Below are positions 20,491-30,243 of a stretch of 64,000 nucleotides of DNA, piece by piece. The notes beneath the pieces are model-generated. The model was not told the origin of the DNA and made no database searches. It was given only the letters and a program-made list of their open reading frames with translations. Source of the DNA: Nostoc sp. PCC 7524 (GTDB lineage Bacteria; Cyanobacteriota; Cyanobacteriia; Cyanobacteriales; Nostocaceae); contig NC_019684.1 of NCBI RefSeq assembly GCF_000316645.1, forward strand, positions 5,058,001 to 5,122,000, given 5' to 3'. Positions within the stretch are counted from its first letter, which is position 1, and each line of letters starts with the position of its first letter. Made by a program: the position numbers and the translations under genes.

Positions 20491-22569
20491 TTAACTATCT
20501 TCTGTGCTAGAGCTGTCTGACTCGACCGCAGAGGAACGACGACGACGACGACGATTACTATTATTGGCTTCAGTCTCTTCAGGGTTTGTCAAACTTGCTA
20601 CCGCTTTGGTGGGAACAGTTGGGGTTTCAGTTGTAGGTGTGGGTAAGACTTTTCTCGTTAACTTCACTTCTGGTGTGCTAACTTCTGTGCTTTCTGTTTC
20701 CACAGTAGTTTTATGTGCAGTTACCTCAGTGGATTCATTAACTTTCTGCCCTGGCTGAATAATATTAATAATTACAGATTTAGGATTTTTGACCTCCTGT
20801 TCTAACTTAATCAGAGGAGAAACCCCCATTAAGGCAAAAATATCCTGTTCTGGCTGAGTCATCTCTACAGTTTTTATTTCCGGTGGTTCTACCACAGGTT
20901 TAATTGGTTCTGCTTTAGTGACTTTGGTGCGTTCTGACCTTTCAGTCCAACCAGATTTGCCCAGGTTTGGTGGTGGAATTTCTGGTGTATTACCCAGTTC
21001 TACATCATTATCCAGGTCTAAATCTGAATCATTCATGAAACCCAAAGGATTATTAGTAATGCGGGCTTCATCTTTGCCATTTGCACCATTGATGCCAATT
21101 CGACTACGGCGAGTGCGGGTACGACGTTTGTTGTGATCGTTGAGTTCTTGATAGCTGGGATGATTAACTAAATTTAAAGCACCCAAATCAGAGTCGCCCT
21201 CAAAGCTTTCACCGAATCCATCGTAGTTTTCCCGCATATCTGTTAAGCGAGCCACTGGTATCCGGGGTTCTCTTTGAGGCAGAGGTACAAATCTGTCGGG
21301 TACTTCCACTGGTGTAGGTAAGCGACTTTCGGTTTCACCAGGTAACCGGACTGTATGTCCTAAACCACTACAGGTGGGGCAAGTTTCCCCAAACAATTCG
21401 TAAATATTTTGACCTTGACGTTTGCGTGTTAATTCGACTAAACCCAGCTCCGTCAGTTGAGCAATTTGGGGACGAGCTTTGTCTGCTCTCAGGGCTTTAT
21501 TAAAGTGTTCTAAAACTTGCAATTGGTCGCGCCGTGATTCCATATCAATAAAATCAACAACAATGACCCCAGCAATATTTCTTAAGCGCAGTTGGCGAGC
21601 AATTTCTGTGGCAGCTTCGCAGTTTGTCCACAACACAGTTTCTCTAGCTGTTGCCGATCGCGTGAAGGAACCAGAGTTAACATCTATGACAGTTAATGCT
21701 TCTGTTGGCTCAATGATGATATAGCCGCCGGAAGGCAGGTCTACTCGTGGTTTGAGGGCTTCGCGAATGGCGGCGTTGATGCGGAAATACTCTAAAATGG
21801 GGGAGCGATCGCGATGATGATCAATTAATAATCCCTGCGGTGTTTGGCCTCCACTCCAGTTTTGCAAATATTGCTTAACCCGCTTCAAACCAGTGCTGGA
21901 ATCCACCACAATCCGATTCACATCCGCGCCATACATATCTCGCAGTACACGCTGGATAAAATCATCGTCCCTATTGAGTAATGCTGGCGCACGAGTGGAT
22001 TGAGCTTCTTGCTGAATGGCTTCCCACTGCTTTTGCAGCACTTCCAAGTCTTCAATAATTGCTTCTTCTGGCTTACCTTCTGCCTCTGTCCGCACTAGCA
22101 AACCCATACCTGCGGGTTTGATTAAAATTGCTAATGCTCGCAAACGGTTACGCTCAGTTTCGCTTTTAATCCGCCGTGATAAATTTACACCTCTGCCATA
22201 GGGCATTAGTACCACATAGCGCCCTGGTAAAGTGATATTACCTGTGAGCCTTGGACCTTTAGTTCCCGTTGGCTCTTTCATCACTTGCACCAGCACTTTT
22301 TGTTGTGGTGCTAACAGCTCTGTAATTGCTGCTGCTGTGCGCTTTAGTCTGAGTGGTCCTAAATCAGTGACATGAATAAAGCCATTACGTTCTGGATCAC
22401 CAATATTTACAAAAGCCGCATCAATTCCCGGCAATACGTTTTCTACTACACCTAAGTAGATATCACCGATTTGATGATGGCCTGTGGCTACAACAAGTTC
22501 TTGGATTTGATCTTCCGAAAATACAGCAGCAATCTGATGCTGCTCCGCGATAATAATTTGTTTTGGCAT
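20491..22569 (-). CDS. rne: Ribonuclease E/G
   Basis: The main endonuclease of mRNA decay and rRNA processing. At 692 residues it is the compact cyanobacterial form. An N-terminal S1 domain (about 35-120) is followed by the catalytic DNase I-like region with VIDVNSGSF and VDFIDM supplying the metal-binding Asp residues, and the CPTCSG Zn-link near 395. The tail from about 420 is disordered and charged and contains an arginine run (RRRRRR, 673-678); in Anabaena such an arginine motif is known to recruit PNPase. It lacks the long E. coli degradosome scaffold. The ATG has a good GAGG upstream. rnhB follows in the same operon. Confidence 0.97.
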   Translation of the reverse strand: MPKQIIIAEQHQIAAVFSEDQIQELVVATGHHQIGDIYLGVVENVLPGIDAAFVNIGDPERNGFIHVTDLGPLRLKRTAAAITELLAPQQKVLVQVMKEPTGTKGPRLTGNITLPGRYVVLMPYGRGVNLSRRIKSETERNRLRALAILIKPAGMGLLVRTEAEGKPEEAIIEDLEVLQKQWEAIQQEAQSTRAPALLNRDDDFIQRVLRDMYGADVNRIVVDSSTGLKRVKQYLQNWSGGQTPQGLLIDHHRDRSPILEYFRINAAIREALKPRVDLPSGGYIIIEPTEALTVIDVNSGSFTRSATARETVLWTNCEAATEIARQLRLRNIAGVIVVDFIDMESRRDQLQVLEHFNKALRADKARPQIAQLTELGLVELTRKRQGQNIYELFGETCPTCSGLGHTVRLPGETESRLPTPVEVPDRFVPLPQREPRIPVARLTDMRENYDGFGESFEGDSDLGALNLVNHPSYQELNDHNKRRTRTRRSRIGINGANGKDEARITNNPLGFMNDSDLDLDNDVELGNTPEIPPPNLGKSGWTERSERTKVTKAEPIKPVVEPPEIKTVEMTQPEQDIFALMGVSPLIKLEQEVKNPKSVIINIIQPGQKVNESTEVTAHKTTVETESTEVSTPEVKLTRKVLPTPTTETPTVPTKAVASLTNPEETEANNSNRRRRRRSSAVESDSSSTEDS

Positions 22570-23124
22570 TCAATTTCCTCAAAAATCGGCAGCGCCAACG
22601 GACTTGGAGGTTTGTTATGCCTCTCGCCCCTGCCAGCCTCCAAAGACGCTGTTAATAATAAAAATTGTGAAGCTGTGCTTCCAAATTAAAGAGCTATTGG
22701 CTATGGAATTGCGTTGACACGCCTGATTCTTCCAGAACGGCTGCATATTGTTTAAGCACATAAATCAACCGTCCTTGGTTGATTTTTGATGTAATACCTT
22801 CACCCTCTGGGGAGTAGGCATTCAGCAGTTGTTTTAAAAAGCATAGATAGAGAAGCCGACTTAGCCTGCTGTTAATTACCGATTCACAAGGTAGCTATAG
22901 AGAGAGTGTGCTTTAATTCACCTTAGTTTGTCTGGGATAACATCCTAGAAATTACACTCTAATATCTTGCTCTTGCTCCCTGATTACCAGGGTAGTAGTG
23001 AACCAGTGTGTTCAATGCAGCGCCAGAAAATTTCTCTTCATTTCATTCTAACGCAACCTTGCTAAAAATCAATTTCTACGATGTGCTATAACAAGGCAAC
23101 TACTAGCAAGTTGCCCTTTGGGAA
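22570..23124 (-). promoter_or_regulatory. Long leader/promoter region of rne with a stem-loop
   Basis: 555 bp without a gene upstream of rne. A stem TTGGAGG (22604-22610) / CCTCCAA (22637-22643) lies just before the ribosome-binding site. In other bacteria rne mRNA leaders are cut by RNase E as feedback control; whether this one is used that way is inference. The far end must also hold the 3' end of the radical SAM transcript. Confidence 0.45.
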
Positions 23125-25824
23125 TTATACAGCTAAAAGCAGCTGATTGCGGTGGATGTGCGAGAGATGAAATTTTGTGAAGTTTATGGATACTTCTGCA
23201 TCTACTTGCGGAGTCGGTTGGCTCCCTGGATTTGGAACTTCACCAGCAATCATTTCCAGCATAGACAGGATTTGTTCAGGACGCAATAAAAATCCGTCTT
23301 GGCGACAACTACCCAAATAACGCAGGACGGCTGTAGATTCTGCTTCATGGTTGTTAGTTGATACTAATTCTAACTCAAACAACAGTGAGCGCAGATTTAC
23401 AATTTTAGTTTTCCCTGACTTGGTGGTTTGCTCGCACAAAATTTCATCTTGAGTGGTAATTGCATCAATCCAAGTTTGCCATTGTGCTGGTGTCACATTG
23501 GCTGGGGCTGTAACAGTAATCAAATACTCTGCTTTTTCCAACAACTTATTAGCGGCTGGAGCTTTTAAGTCTACCTGTTCTACACGATATACAGGGATAT
23601 CTTGGGGTAGTTCCTGAGCGAGTTTTTGGTGAAACGTATCCACGTCTATCGGCTCAGTTAACTCAAAATCGACAATCTCACCGCTACTGGTAGCTCCCAA
23701 TGCTAAGGCACTAGCAACAGCAATTCTGGGACTGGGATGGAATCCGCCTGTATAAGCTACTGGTAAGCTAGCTCGCCGCACCACTCGGTCAAACAAGCGT
23801 AGCAAATCCAGGTGACTCAGCAAGGCCATGTCACTTTGTTTACCAAACCAAACTCGTAAGCGTTGATTTTTAGCTGTGTTGGGAACAAACTCACCAGCAA
23901 AGTCTGGGATGTCCGGTGGTTCAATAACAATGTTATGACCAAAATCTGTGCCACATACGCCACAGTGAGAACAGCCTTCAAATGAGCAGTCTGGGACAAC
24001 TGCCGCTTCTAGAGCGCGTTGTAGGTCTTCTTTGAGCCACTTTTTGTCAATGCCGGTATCTATATGATCCCAGGGGAGGGGGGTGTCGAGGGATTGGGGA
24101 TTGGGGAGTAATTCTCCCGTCTCTGCCTTGTCTCCTTTGCTGTCTTCCTCTGATGCAGAAAACAGATTCCATTCGCCGTTTTCGACTTGGCGGTATTTCC
24201 AATCTAGACCAGCTTCGACGATCGCCTCACCCCAAGCGGCAAAAGCTTTATCTAGGCTGTCATACCACGAATCCATACCTGCGCCTAATTCCCAGGCGCG
24301 GCGGACTACTTTACCCAAACTGCGATCGCCTCGCCCAATAAAGTCTTCCATTGCTGAAATCCGGACATCTGTGAAATTAACTTTCACTCCTCGGATGCGG
24401 CGGAATGCTTGTCTCAATAGGTCTTGCTTCCGCCTAAATTCGGCAGTAGAAACTGAGTGCCACTGAAATGGTGTATGGGGTTTGGGGGTAAAGTTAGAAA
24501 TCGTCAAGTTGAAGTTGAGGGGTTTTCTACCTTTGCCTCGACATTCCCTTTGTAACCAGCTGACTGTTTCCACAATCCCCAACACATCGGCATCTGTCTC
24601 TCCAGGTAAGCCGATCATGAAATATAGCTTGATTTTATCCCAGCCTTGTACCCAGGCAGTTTTGACACCTCGTAATAATTCTTCGTTGGTTAAACCTTTA
24701 TTGACGATATCCCGCATCCTTTGCGTTCCTGCTTCAGGGGCAAAGGTTAACCCACCTTGGCGTGTACCACCAAGGATATTGGCGATGTTTTCATCAAATC
24801 TATCTACACGTTGGCTGGGGAGTGACAGGGAAATATTTTCATTTCTTAATCGATTTTTAATTTCCATCCCTACAGCCGATAGGGACAAATAATCGGAACA
24901 ACTCAAAGACAAAAGGGAAAACTCATTATAGCCAGTCGCTCTCATCCCCTGTTCAATGGCATCAACCACTTGCTCTGGTTCTACATCTCTGGCGGGACGG
25001 GTGAGCATTCCCGGTTGACAAAACCGACAGCCACGGGTGCAACCACGACGAATTTCAATTGTCAGGCGATCGTGTACGGTCTGGACGTAAGGGACTAGCC
25101 CGATAGAATAAGCTGGAATGGGGGTAGCGACTCGGCGCAAAATCCTTTGGGGAACATCTGGACGTAGCGGCTTGACTGAGCCATCCTCTGCCATATCATA
25201 AAACTGCGGCACATACACCCCAGGAATTTGTGCCAAGTCCAGTAGCAGATTTTCCCGACTTAATCCTGCTTGTTTACCGTCTTCCAAAACCAAACCAATT
25301 TCTGGGAGGAGTTCTTCACCGTCTCCCAAGGCGAAAAAGTCAAAGAAGTCGGCGTAGGGTTCAGGATTTGATGTTGCTGTTTGCCCTCCGGCGAATATGA
25401 GCGGATAATTGCCCTGGCTTCTTTCTTGCCATGTTAAGGGTATGCCAGCTAAATCCAACATTTCCAGAATGTTGGTTGCTCCTAATTCATAACTCAGACT
25501 AAAACCTAAGATGTCAAATTCTTGGAGTTCTCGCTTGGACTCGACAGTGAATAAGGGCGTATTGGTTGCCCTCAGTTTACTGGCTAAGTCTGTACCTGGT
25601 AGGTAGGCGCGATCGCATAATTGTCGCGGCTGGGCATTCAAAATGTTATAGAGAATGATATGCCCTAAATTGGATGCTCCAACTTCGTATACTTCTGGGT
25701 AAGTCAATACCCATCGTATTACTGCCGTATCCCAAGGTTTATGTACTGCCAGCCGTTCGTTACCCAAATAACGTGCTGGCTTCAAGATATCCGATGTGAT
25801 TAATTTTTCAAATGCAACAGCCAC
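23125..25824 (-). CDS. B12-binding-type radical SAM protein with DUF2344 C-terminal domain
   Basis: 899 residues. An N-terminal region resembling a cobalamin-binding fold is followed by a radical SAM core with the 4Fe-4S motif CTRGCRFC (about 262-269) and FAPEAGTQRMRD. A second Cys cluster (CSFEGCSHCGVC, about 614-625) precedes a C-terminal DUF2344 domain. This is the TIGR03960/TIGR03936 architecture, conserved in cyanobacteria and anaerobes; the substrate is unknown, with tRNA or rRNA modification a reasonable guess. The start is GTG at 25824. Between the SAM core and the Cys cluster, about 20 codons (near 24083-24130) are made of heptad repeat DNA read in frame, an insertion in a linker. 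Confidence 0.88.
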   Translation of the reverse strand: MAVAFEKLITSDILKPARYLGNERLAVHKPWDTAVIRWVLTYPEVYEVGASNLGHIILYNILNAQPRQLCDRAYLPGTDLASKLRATNTPLFTVESKRELQEFDILGFSLSYELGATNILEMLDLAGIPLTWQERSQGNYPLIFAGGQTATSNPEPYADFFDFFALGDGEELLPEIGLVLEDGKQAGLSRENLLLDLAQIPGVYVPQFYDMAEDGSVKPLRPDVPQRILRRVATPIPAYSIGLVPYVQTVHDRLTIEIRRGCTRGCRFCQPGMLTRPARDVEPEQVVDAIEQGMRATGYNEFSLLSLSCSDYLSLSAVGMEIKNRLRNENISLSLPSQRVDRFDENIANILGGTRQGGLTFAPEAGTQRMRDIVNKGLTNEELLRGVKTAWVQGWDKIKLYFMIGLPGETDADVLGIVETVSWLQRECRGKGRKPLNFNLTISNFTPKPHTPFQWHSVSTAEFRRKQDLLRQAFRRIRGVKVNFTDVRISAMEDFIGRGDRSLGKVVRRAWELGAGMDSWYDSLDKAFAAWGEAIVEAGLDWKYRQVENGEWNLFSASEEDSKGDKAETGELLPNPQSLDTPLPWDHIDTGIDKKWLKEDLQRALEAAVVPDCSFEGCSHCGVCGTDFGHNIVIEPPDIPDFAGEFVPNTAKNQRLRVWFGKQSDMALLSHLDLLRLFDRVVRRASLPVAYTGGFHPSPRIAVASALALGATSSGEIVDFELTEPIDVDTFHQKLAQELPQDIPVYRVEQVDLKAPAANKLLEKAEYLITVTAPANVTPAQWQTWIDAITTQDEILCEQTTKSGKTKIVNLRSLLFELELVSTNNHEAESTAVLRYLGSCRQDGFLLRPEQILSMLEMIAGEVPNPGSQPTPQVDAEVSINFTKFHLSHIHRNQLLLAV

Positions 25825-26000
25825 TGTGCTAACTTCGAGCTACTTTAATTACAGCTACTCACCTCCAACATTAGCATTGATTAGCTCTTGCTGTCGGCTT
25901 TCTTGCTGTAACTTACAACTCCTTTACACTCGCTTGCTCAGAAACCATAGCTCGTGTTAGCATACAGTGCCGTATTTGTAAATAATTATCTTACTGCCAA

Positions 26001-26315
26001 CTAATTTTTCTCTTCACATATTTGAAAAACTTGATCTAATTGGGTCAATTCAAAAATAATTTTAATAGCTGGAGAAACTGCATCCAATCGGAAACCCTTG
26101 CCTAGACTCTGAGCTACTTTGAGGGCAGAAACTAAGGCCATTAGTCCAGAGCTATCTAAAGATTCCACTTGGCTTAAGTCTACTGACAGGCTAGAAACAT
26201 CATTCTGAGCCAAAGTTGTAGACAAATCTCGCTCAAATTCTAAGGCGTTGGTGGCATTCAAGTACCCTTGAGGACTAATAACTACACTTTTCGGACTCTC
26301 TACTACTGCTTGCAT
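26001..26315 (-). CDS. STAS-domain protein (anti-sigma factor antagonist type)
   Basis: 104 residues, a single STAS domain with the SLDSSGLMALVSAL loop holding the phosphorylatable Ser (55/56). Proteins like this bind a partner-switching kinase or anti-sigma factor and are controlled by Ser phosphorylation. No kinase or PP2C phosphatase gene is adjacent, so its partner must lie elsewhere. The start at 26315 leaves a short N-terminal strand as in SpoIIAA. Alternative roles include a slr1859-like signalling module. Confidence 0.85.
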   Translation of the reverse strand: MQAVVESPKSVVISPQGYLNATNALEFERDLSTTLAQNDVSSLSVDLSQVESLDSSGLMALVSALKVAQSLGKGFRLDAVSPAIKIIFELTQLDQVFQICEEKN

Positions 26316-26795
26316 ATGAACATCCTAATTAGAGTTATTGAACCGTGAAGCTTGAATTTATTTGAACATAAACTGTTTGCTTTCACATCGACCATATGTC
26401 CTAAATCTCTTTGCTAAATCTTTATTTTTTGACAGGGCTTGTTTAAAGATTGTCATAAATCCAGGGTGAAATGTGTTTATATATACATTTTTTTCATTAA
26501 AGTTACAAAAAAATCGACATGGTATAGCCCAAAAGCAGAAGTCAGTCCAAGCGTCATCCACAATTATGCAGAAAAGTCAGGCTGAACTACGACTACAACA
26601 GATTCAGCCAGAATTCCGTAATTGGTCAGGTGTATTTATCGCCGTTTATTGGCATGACTATTGGTAAATTTAACCAGGAATTATCTACCGAACTAATTTG
26701 TGATCTAAATCACTGGTATTGCGGAATTTAGATCACATTTTATACTTAACTTCATCTTCGATAATTTAGTATCACCGAATGCAGGTTCATTACTT
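26316..26795. other. Intergenic region with an 11-bp inverted repeat
   Basis: No convincing gene: two overlapping frames of about 65 codons exist but neither has conserved-looking content. An inverted repeat GTGATCTAAAT / ATTTAGATCAC (26700-26710 and 26726-26736) with a 15-base spacer lies 60 bp before the small gene at 26796 and could be a regulator site or a hairpin in its leader. Confidence 0.45.
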
Positions 26796-26996
26796 ATGAG
26801 AACTAAATACGTAATTCGTCAGTTGGTAGAAAAAGCACTTGATATTAAAAAATTAACTCCAGAAATAGAAAATGAAATCAACTCAGAATTGACGGCACAA
26901 GGCTATATATCTGATGTGGATTACGAAGCCCTGGAATTATTAATGTCTGAGATGGATGCCGGACGTGTTCAACTGGTTCCTAGTTGGGGATACTAA
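26796..26996 (+). CDS. Small conserved cyanobacterial protein of unknown function
   Basis: 66 residues, acidic, predicted mostly helical (LTPEIENEINSELTAQG) and ending in the aromatic VQLVPSWGY. It looks like a genuine small gene: codon use matches its neighbours and the sequence resembles short conserved proteins I know from Nostoc genomes, without a named domain. No signal peptide or membrane span. It may be expressed alone, with the inverted repeat upstream as a control site. Function not inferable. Confidence 0.6.
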   Translation: MRTKYVIRQLVEKALDIKKLTPEIENEINSELTAQGYISDVDYEALELLMSEMDAGRVQLVPSWGY

Positions 26997-27193
26997 ATCT
27001 AGCCATCGTCTCAGTATTTTTCTCTATAAAAACTTAATTTCGCCAATAATGTAGAAACACTCAATTTGAGAATTGCTGAGTTACAGCAGCGTTTTGATTG
27101 CTGGTACTTTTTGATGATGGTTACTATTTAGTTACAAGGTGTGCATTAAACTGTGCTAATGAGCATCCACTTTTGCATTAGTAACAAGTCGCC

Positions 27194-28366
27194 ATGCAGC
27201 CTGCTAAACGTTTACAAAAAATTCCTCCTTATCTATTTGCTGAAATTAACCGTAAAAGGGAAGAACTTGTTGCCCAAGGAATTGACATCATTAATATGGC
27301 AGTAGGTGATCCAGATAAGCCAACTCCTGCTCATATTCTCCAGGCAATGCACGAAGCGATTGATGACACTGCCAATCATAACTATCCACCTTATCAGGGT
27401 ATGCAAGCATTCCGTGAGGCCGCAGTTAAGTGGATGGAACGGCGATTTGGGGTAATGGGATTAAACCCTAATTCCGAAGTGATATCTTCCATTGGTTCCA
27501 AGGAAGCAATACATAACACTTTTTTAGCCTTCGTAGAAACGGGGGACTATGTACTGATACCAGATCCGGGTTATCCTGTGTATCGAACTGCTACCATCTT
27601 TGCTGGGGGCGAACCTTTTACCATGCCCCTGAAGGCAGAGAATAATTTTTTACCAGATTTAAATATTATTCCGGAAGAAGTAGCTCGGCAAGCAAAAATC
27701 TTGTGGATTAACTACCCCAATAATCCAACCGGGGCTTTAGCAACTTTAGAGTTTTTTGAGGAATTAGTGGCGTTTTGTCGGCAGTACGATATCTTGTTGT
27801 GTCATGACCATGCTTACTCAGAAATGGCTTACGATGGCTACAAACCGCCAAGTGTGTTGCAAATTCCGGGTGCTAAGGATGTAGCAATTGAGTTTCACAG
27901 TTTGTCAAAGTCCTATAACATGACAGGTTGGCGGATTGGGTTTGTGGTAGGTAACGCCGATGGGATTAAAGGGTTAAGCCAAGTCAAAACCAACGTAGAT
28001 TCAGGGGTATTTAAAGCCATCCAAAAAGCTGCGATCGCAGCTTATGCCACTGATGAAACCGAACTGCAAAGCTTGATGTCAGTTTACCAAAATCGACGTG
28101 ACATAGTGATTCAAGGATTGCAAGCTTTAGGTTGGCCGATTGCACCGCCAAAAGCCACTCTGTACATTTGGGTTCCTGTACCTCCAGGATATACCTCATC
28201 TGAATTTGCCAACTTACTGTTAGATAAATGCGGGATTATGGTTCCTCCAGGCAATGGTTATGGCGCATCAGGGGAAGGTCATATCAGAATTGCCCTCACC
28301 ATTCCTGATGAACGCTTACAAGAAGCAATGCAAAGAATGCAAGATGCCGGAATTCGGTATGCTTAG
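27194..28366 (+). CDS. dapL: LL-diaminopimelate aminotransferase
   Basis: Fold-type I PLP aminotransferase of 390 residues. It makes LL-diaminopimelate directly from tetrahydrodipicolinate, for lysine and peptidoglycan, a route used by cyanobacteria and plants. PLP-binding features are NNPTG (about 175) and SLSKSYNMTGWRIG with the Schiff-base Lys (about 236); a C-terminal Arg in RIALTIP binds the substrate carboxylate. The MAVGDPDKPTP start is typical of the DapL/aspartate-aminotransferase branch. I prefer DapL over a generic aminotransferase from overall similarity, with moderate certainty. The ATG at 27194 begins the conserved domain. A heptad repeat follows the stop. Confidence 0.8.
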   Translation: MQPAKRLQKIPPYLFAEINRKREELVAQGIDIINMAVGDPDKPTPAHILQAMHEAIDDTANHNYPPYQGMQAFREAAVKWMERRFGVMGLNPNSEVISSIGSKEAIHNTFLAFVETGDYVLIPDPGYPVYRTATIFAGGEPFTMPLKAENNFLPDLNIIPEEVARQAKILWINYPNNPTGALATLEFFEELVAFCRQYDILLCHDHAYSEMAYDGYKPPSVLQIPGAKDVAIEFHSLSKSYNMTGWRIGFVVGNADGIKGLSQVKTNVDSGVFKAIQKAAIAAYATDETELQSLMSVYQNRRDIVIQGLQALGWPIAPPKATLYIWVPVPPGYTSSEFANLLLDKCGIMVPPGNGYGASGEGHIRIALTIPDERLQEAMQRMQDAGIRYA

Positions 28367-28414
28367 GGACTGGGGATTGGGGACTGGGGCTGGGGATTGG
28401 GGACTGGGGACTGG
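28365..28414. repeat. Heptad tandem repeat (GGGGATT/GGGGACT)
   Basis: Seven degenerate heptads directly after the aminotransferase stop codon, followed by a long pyrimidine-rich tail (CCCCTGCCTCCC type) up to about 28506 that reaches into the 3' end of the next, converging gene. Confidence 0.85.
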
Positions 28415-28485
28415 TCATAGGGTATGGGATTTCTCTCCCCCTGCCTCCCCTGCCTCCCCTGCTCCTCTGCCCCTCTGCTTCTTCC

Positions 28486-28854
28486 CTACTCCCTACTCCC
28501 CACTCCCTCCTGATAAGCTTGCCAAAGTTGATGAATAAACTGATGGAGTTGCTGCTTGGCTAATGTGTCTAATTCCGGCTTTGGTTCTTTGACCAAAATC
28601 TGACTCAACAGGGTAATCACCTCAGTATCTAGGGCTGGTCGAAACAACTCACTAGGCCAAAGTAGGTCAGAACCATCTCGGAGGTCCGTAATTGTTGGCT
28701 GTTCTGGGGTATGAGTGACTAATAACAGTGGGCGTACCCAGCATAGTTGGCGGGAAACCACAAATTGAATCACTTCTGCATATAGATTCCTGTCACTATG
28801 CTCTAAAGATACAATTTGTCCTGGTTGAAATTCGACACTCATGTTGATCAACAC
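28486..28854 (-). CDS. Conserved cyanobacterial protein of unknown function
   Basis: 122 residues (118 if it starts at the second ATG, 28842, giving MSVEFQPGQIV). The N-terminal half is a small beta-rich domain reminiscent of SH3-like folds; the C-terminal half is helical and may be an interaction tail. No catalytic motif, signal peptide or membrane span. The last few codons and the stop fall in repeat DNA, so the native C-terminus may have been altered. It converges on dapL. I do not recognise a named family. Confidence 0.65.
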   Translation of the reverse strand: MLINMSVEFQPGQIVSLEHSDRNLYAEVIQFVVSRQLCWVRPLLLVTHTPEQPTITDLRDGSDLLWPSELFRPALDTEVITLLSQILVKEPKPELDTLAKQQLHQFIHQLWQAYQEGVGSRE

Positions 28855-29074
28855 CTAGCTAGGGCAATAGCACGGGTTATTTTGCGGTTTCCTGTACCTT
28901 TATTCTAAAAGTGAGAGTACAGTATTCCCCAAAAAAGTTGTAGATTATCGGCAGCAAAATTTTGATCTGCCATAAAGTTTTGGTAAAAATGCTATAAAAT
29001 AAGTGAATAACTGTTAAGCGATCGCTAGTACAGAACCTCTGTTGTAGTAAATCAAAAATCAAAGAGCAAAAGCT

Positions 29075-29356
29075 GTGTCAGTCGAAACCATTGAGAAGCG
29101 TTCCACAACCCGTAAGCTCGCGCCTCGGTATCGTGTTTTGCTCCATAATGACGACTACAACTCTATGGAGTATGTTGTGCAGGTACTACTAACCACAGTG
29201 CCGAGCCTCACCCAGCCCCAGGCTGTTAGCATCATGATGGAAGCCCATACCAACGGGTTAGCCCTAGTCATTACCTGCGCTCAAGAACACGCAGAGTTTT
29301 ATTGTGAAACGTTAAAAAGTCATGGTTTAAGCAGCACAATAGAACCTGATGAATAG
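29075..29356 (+). CDS. clpS: ATP-dependent Clp protease adaptor ClpS
   Basis: A 93-residue N-recognin that delivers N-degron substrates to ClpC/ClpP. The core YRVLLHNDDYNSMEYVV is diagnostic, with Asn-Asp-Asp lining the substrate pocket; MMEAHTNG and ITCAQEHAE follow as in the family. The start is a GTG at 29075. Cyanobacteria often have two ClpS paralogues with different specificity; sequence reading alone does not tell which this is. The CPBP protease gene follows at a short distance and may be co-transcribed. Confidence 0.93.
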   Translation: MSVETIEKRSTTRKLAPRYRVLLHNDDYNSMEYVVQVLLTTVPSLTQPQAVSIMMEAHTNGLALVITCAQEHAEFYCETLKSHGLSSTIEPDE

Positions 29357-29416
29357 TTATGAGTCATTAGTCATAATCTGGAATTATTGATTTATGGCTC
29401 TTTGACTCAACTCAGT

Positions 29417-30241
29417 ATGAAAATCAATCTTGTCAATTTAGCTCAACGCCCTGCCCCTATCCGGCTGGGTTGTTTTATTTTGGCTTTATTATTGTTATGG
29501 TTGCCCATAGCCGCACCAATTTATCTGTTAGTGGATGATCCTAACTTAGTCAGCATATTGACAATGGTGTTGCTATATGCAGAGTTTATTATGCTGCTCA
29601 GGCTATGGGGTCAAAATGTCTATCAGCAACCTCAAATTTTGTGGAACTATGGCTTACAATTCACACGGCGTAACGGTGTAGAACTGCTATGTGGTTTAGT
29701 TCTAGGAATAATTAACATTACCATCTTATTTGGGCTACAAGGTTTTTTGGGTTGGTTAGTGTGGCAGCAACCGCAAGTTTTTTTACTCAAAATAGTTTTA
29801 GAAGGTTTTATTGTCGGCTTAGGTGTGGGTTTTGCAGAAGAGTTACTATTTCGTGGCTGGTTGCTGGATGAATTAGAACGTGACTATAGCAATAGTGTGT
29901 CATTGTGGACAGATGCTGTAGTATTTGCCGCGTTGCATTTCATCAAACCACTAGAAGCCATTATTTATACTCTGCCCCAATTTCCCGCTTTAGTATTGCT
30001 GGGGTTAACGCAGGTATGGGGAAAACGTTGGCGGAGGGGACGCTTGGGCTTACCAATAGGTTTACATGGTGGTTTAGTTTGGGGTTACTACATTATTAAT
30101 GTTGGAGGATTAATGAAATATTCAGGACAAGTTCCTGATTGGGTAACGGGTATAAATCAAAATCCCCTACAAGGAGTGATGGGGGTAGCGTTTATGAGTA
30201 TATTAGCCCTATGGATGCGGAGGCGGTGTGTGAAAGGTTAA
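29417..30241 (+). CDS. CPBP-family intramembrane metalloprotease (CAAX-type)
   Basis: A polytopic membrane protein of about 274 residues with six or more hydrophobic segments. The CPBP (ABI/Rce1-like) signature EELLFRGWLLDELE gives the Glu-Glu-x3-Arg motif, with later His residues (ALHF; LPIGLHGG) completing the metal site. Members are membrane-embedded endopeptidases; in cyanobacteria no substrate is known. The frame extends to a TTG at 29387, but the ATG at 29417 (MKINLVNLAQR) is the more natural start. It follows clpS by 60 bp and is followed by a small secreted protein two bases after the stop, so these may be one transcript. Confidence 0.85.
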   Translation: MKINLVNLAQRPAPIRLGCFILALLLLWLPIAAPIYLLVDDPNLVSILTMVLLYAEFIMLLRLWGQNVYQQPQILWNYGLQFTRRNGVELLCGLVLGIINITILFGLQGFLGWLVWQQPQVFLLKIVLEGFIVGLGVGFAEELLFRGWLLDELERDYSNSVSLWTDAVVFAALHFIKPLEAIIYTLPQFPALVLLGLTQVWGKRWRRGRLGLPIGLHGGLVWGYYIINVGGLMKYSGQVPDWVTGINQNPLQGVMGVAFMSILALWMRRRCVKG

Positions 30242-30243
30242 TT

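Noticed and set aside
20504..20758. 84-codon plus-strand frame with an arginine run
   Set aside because: Antisense of the low-complexity tail of RNase E.
26358..26667. Two overlapping frames of about 65 codons on opposite strands
   Set aside because: They overlap each other in unremarkable DNA and neither shows a conserved-looking protein.
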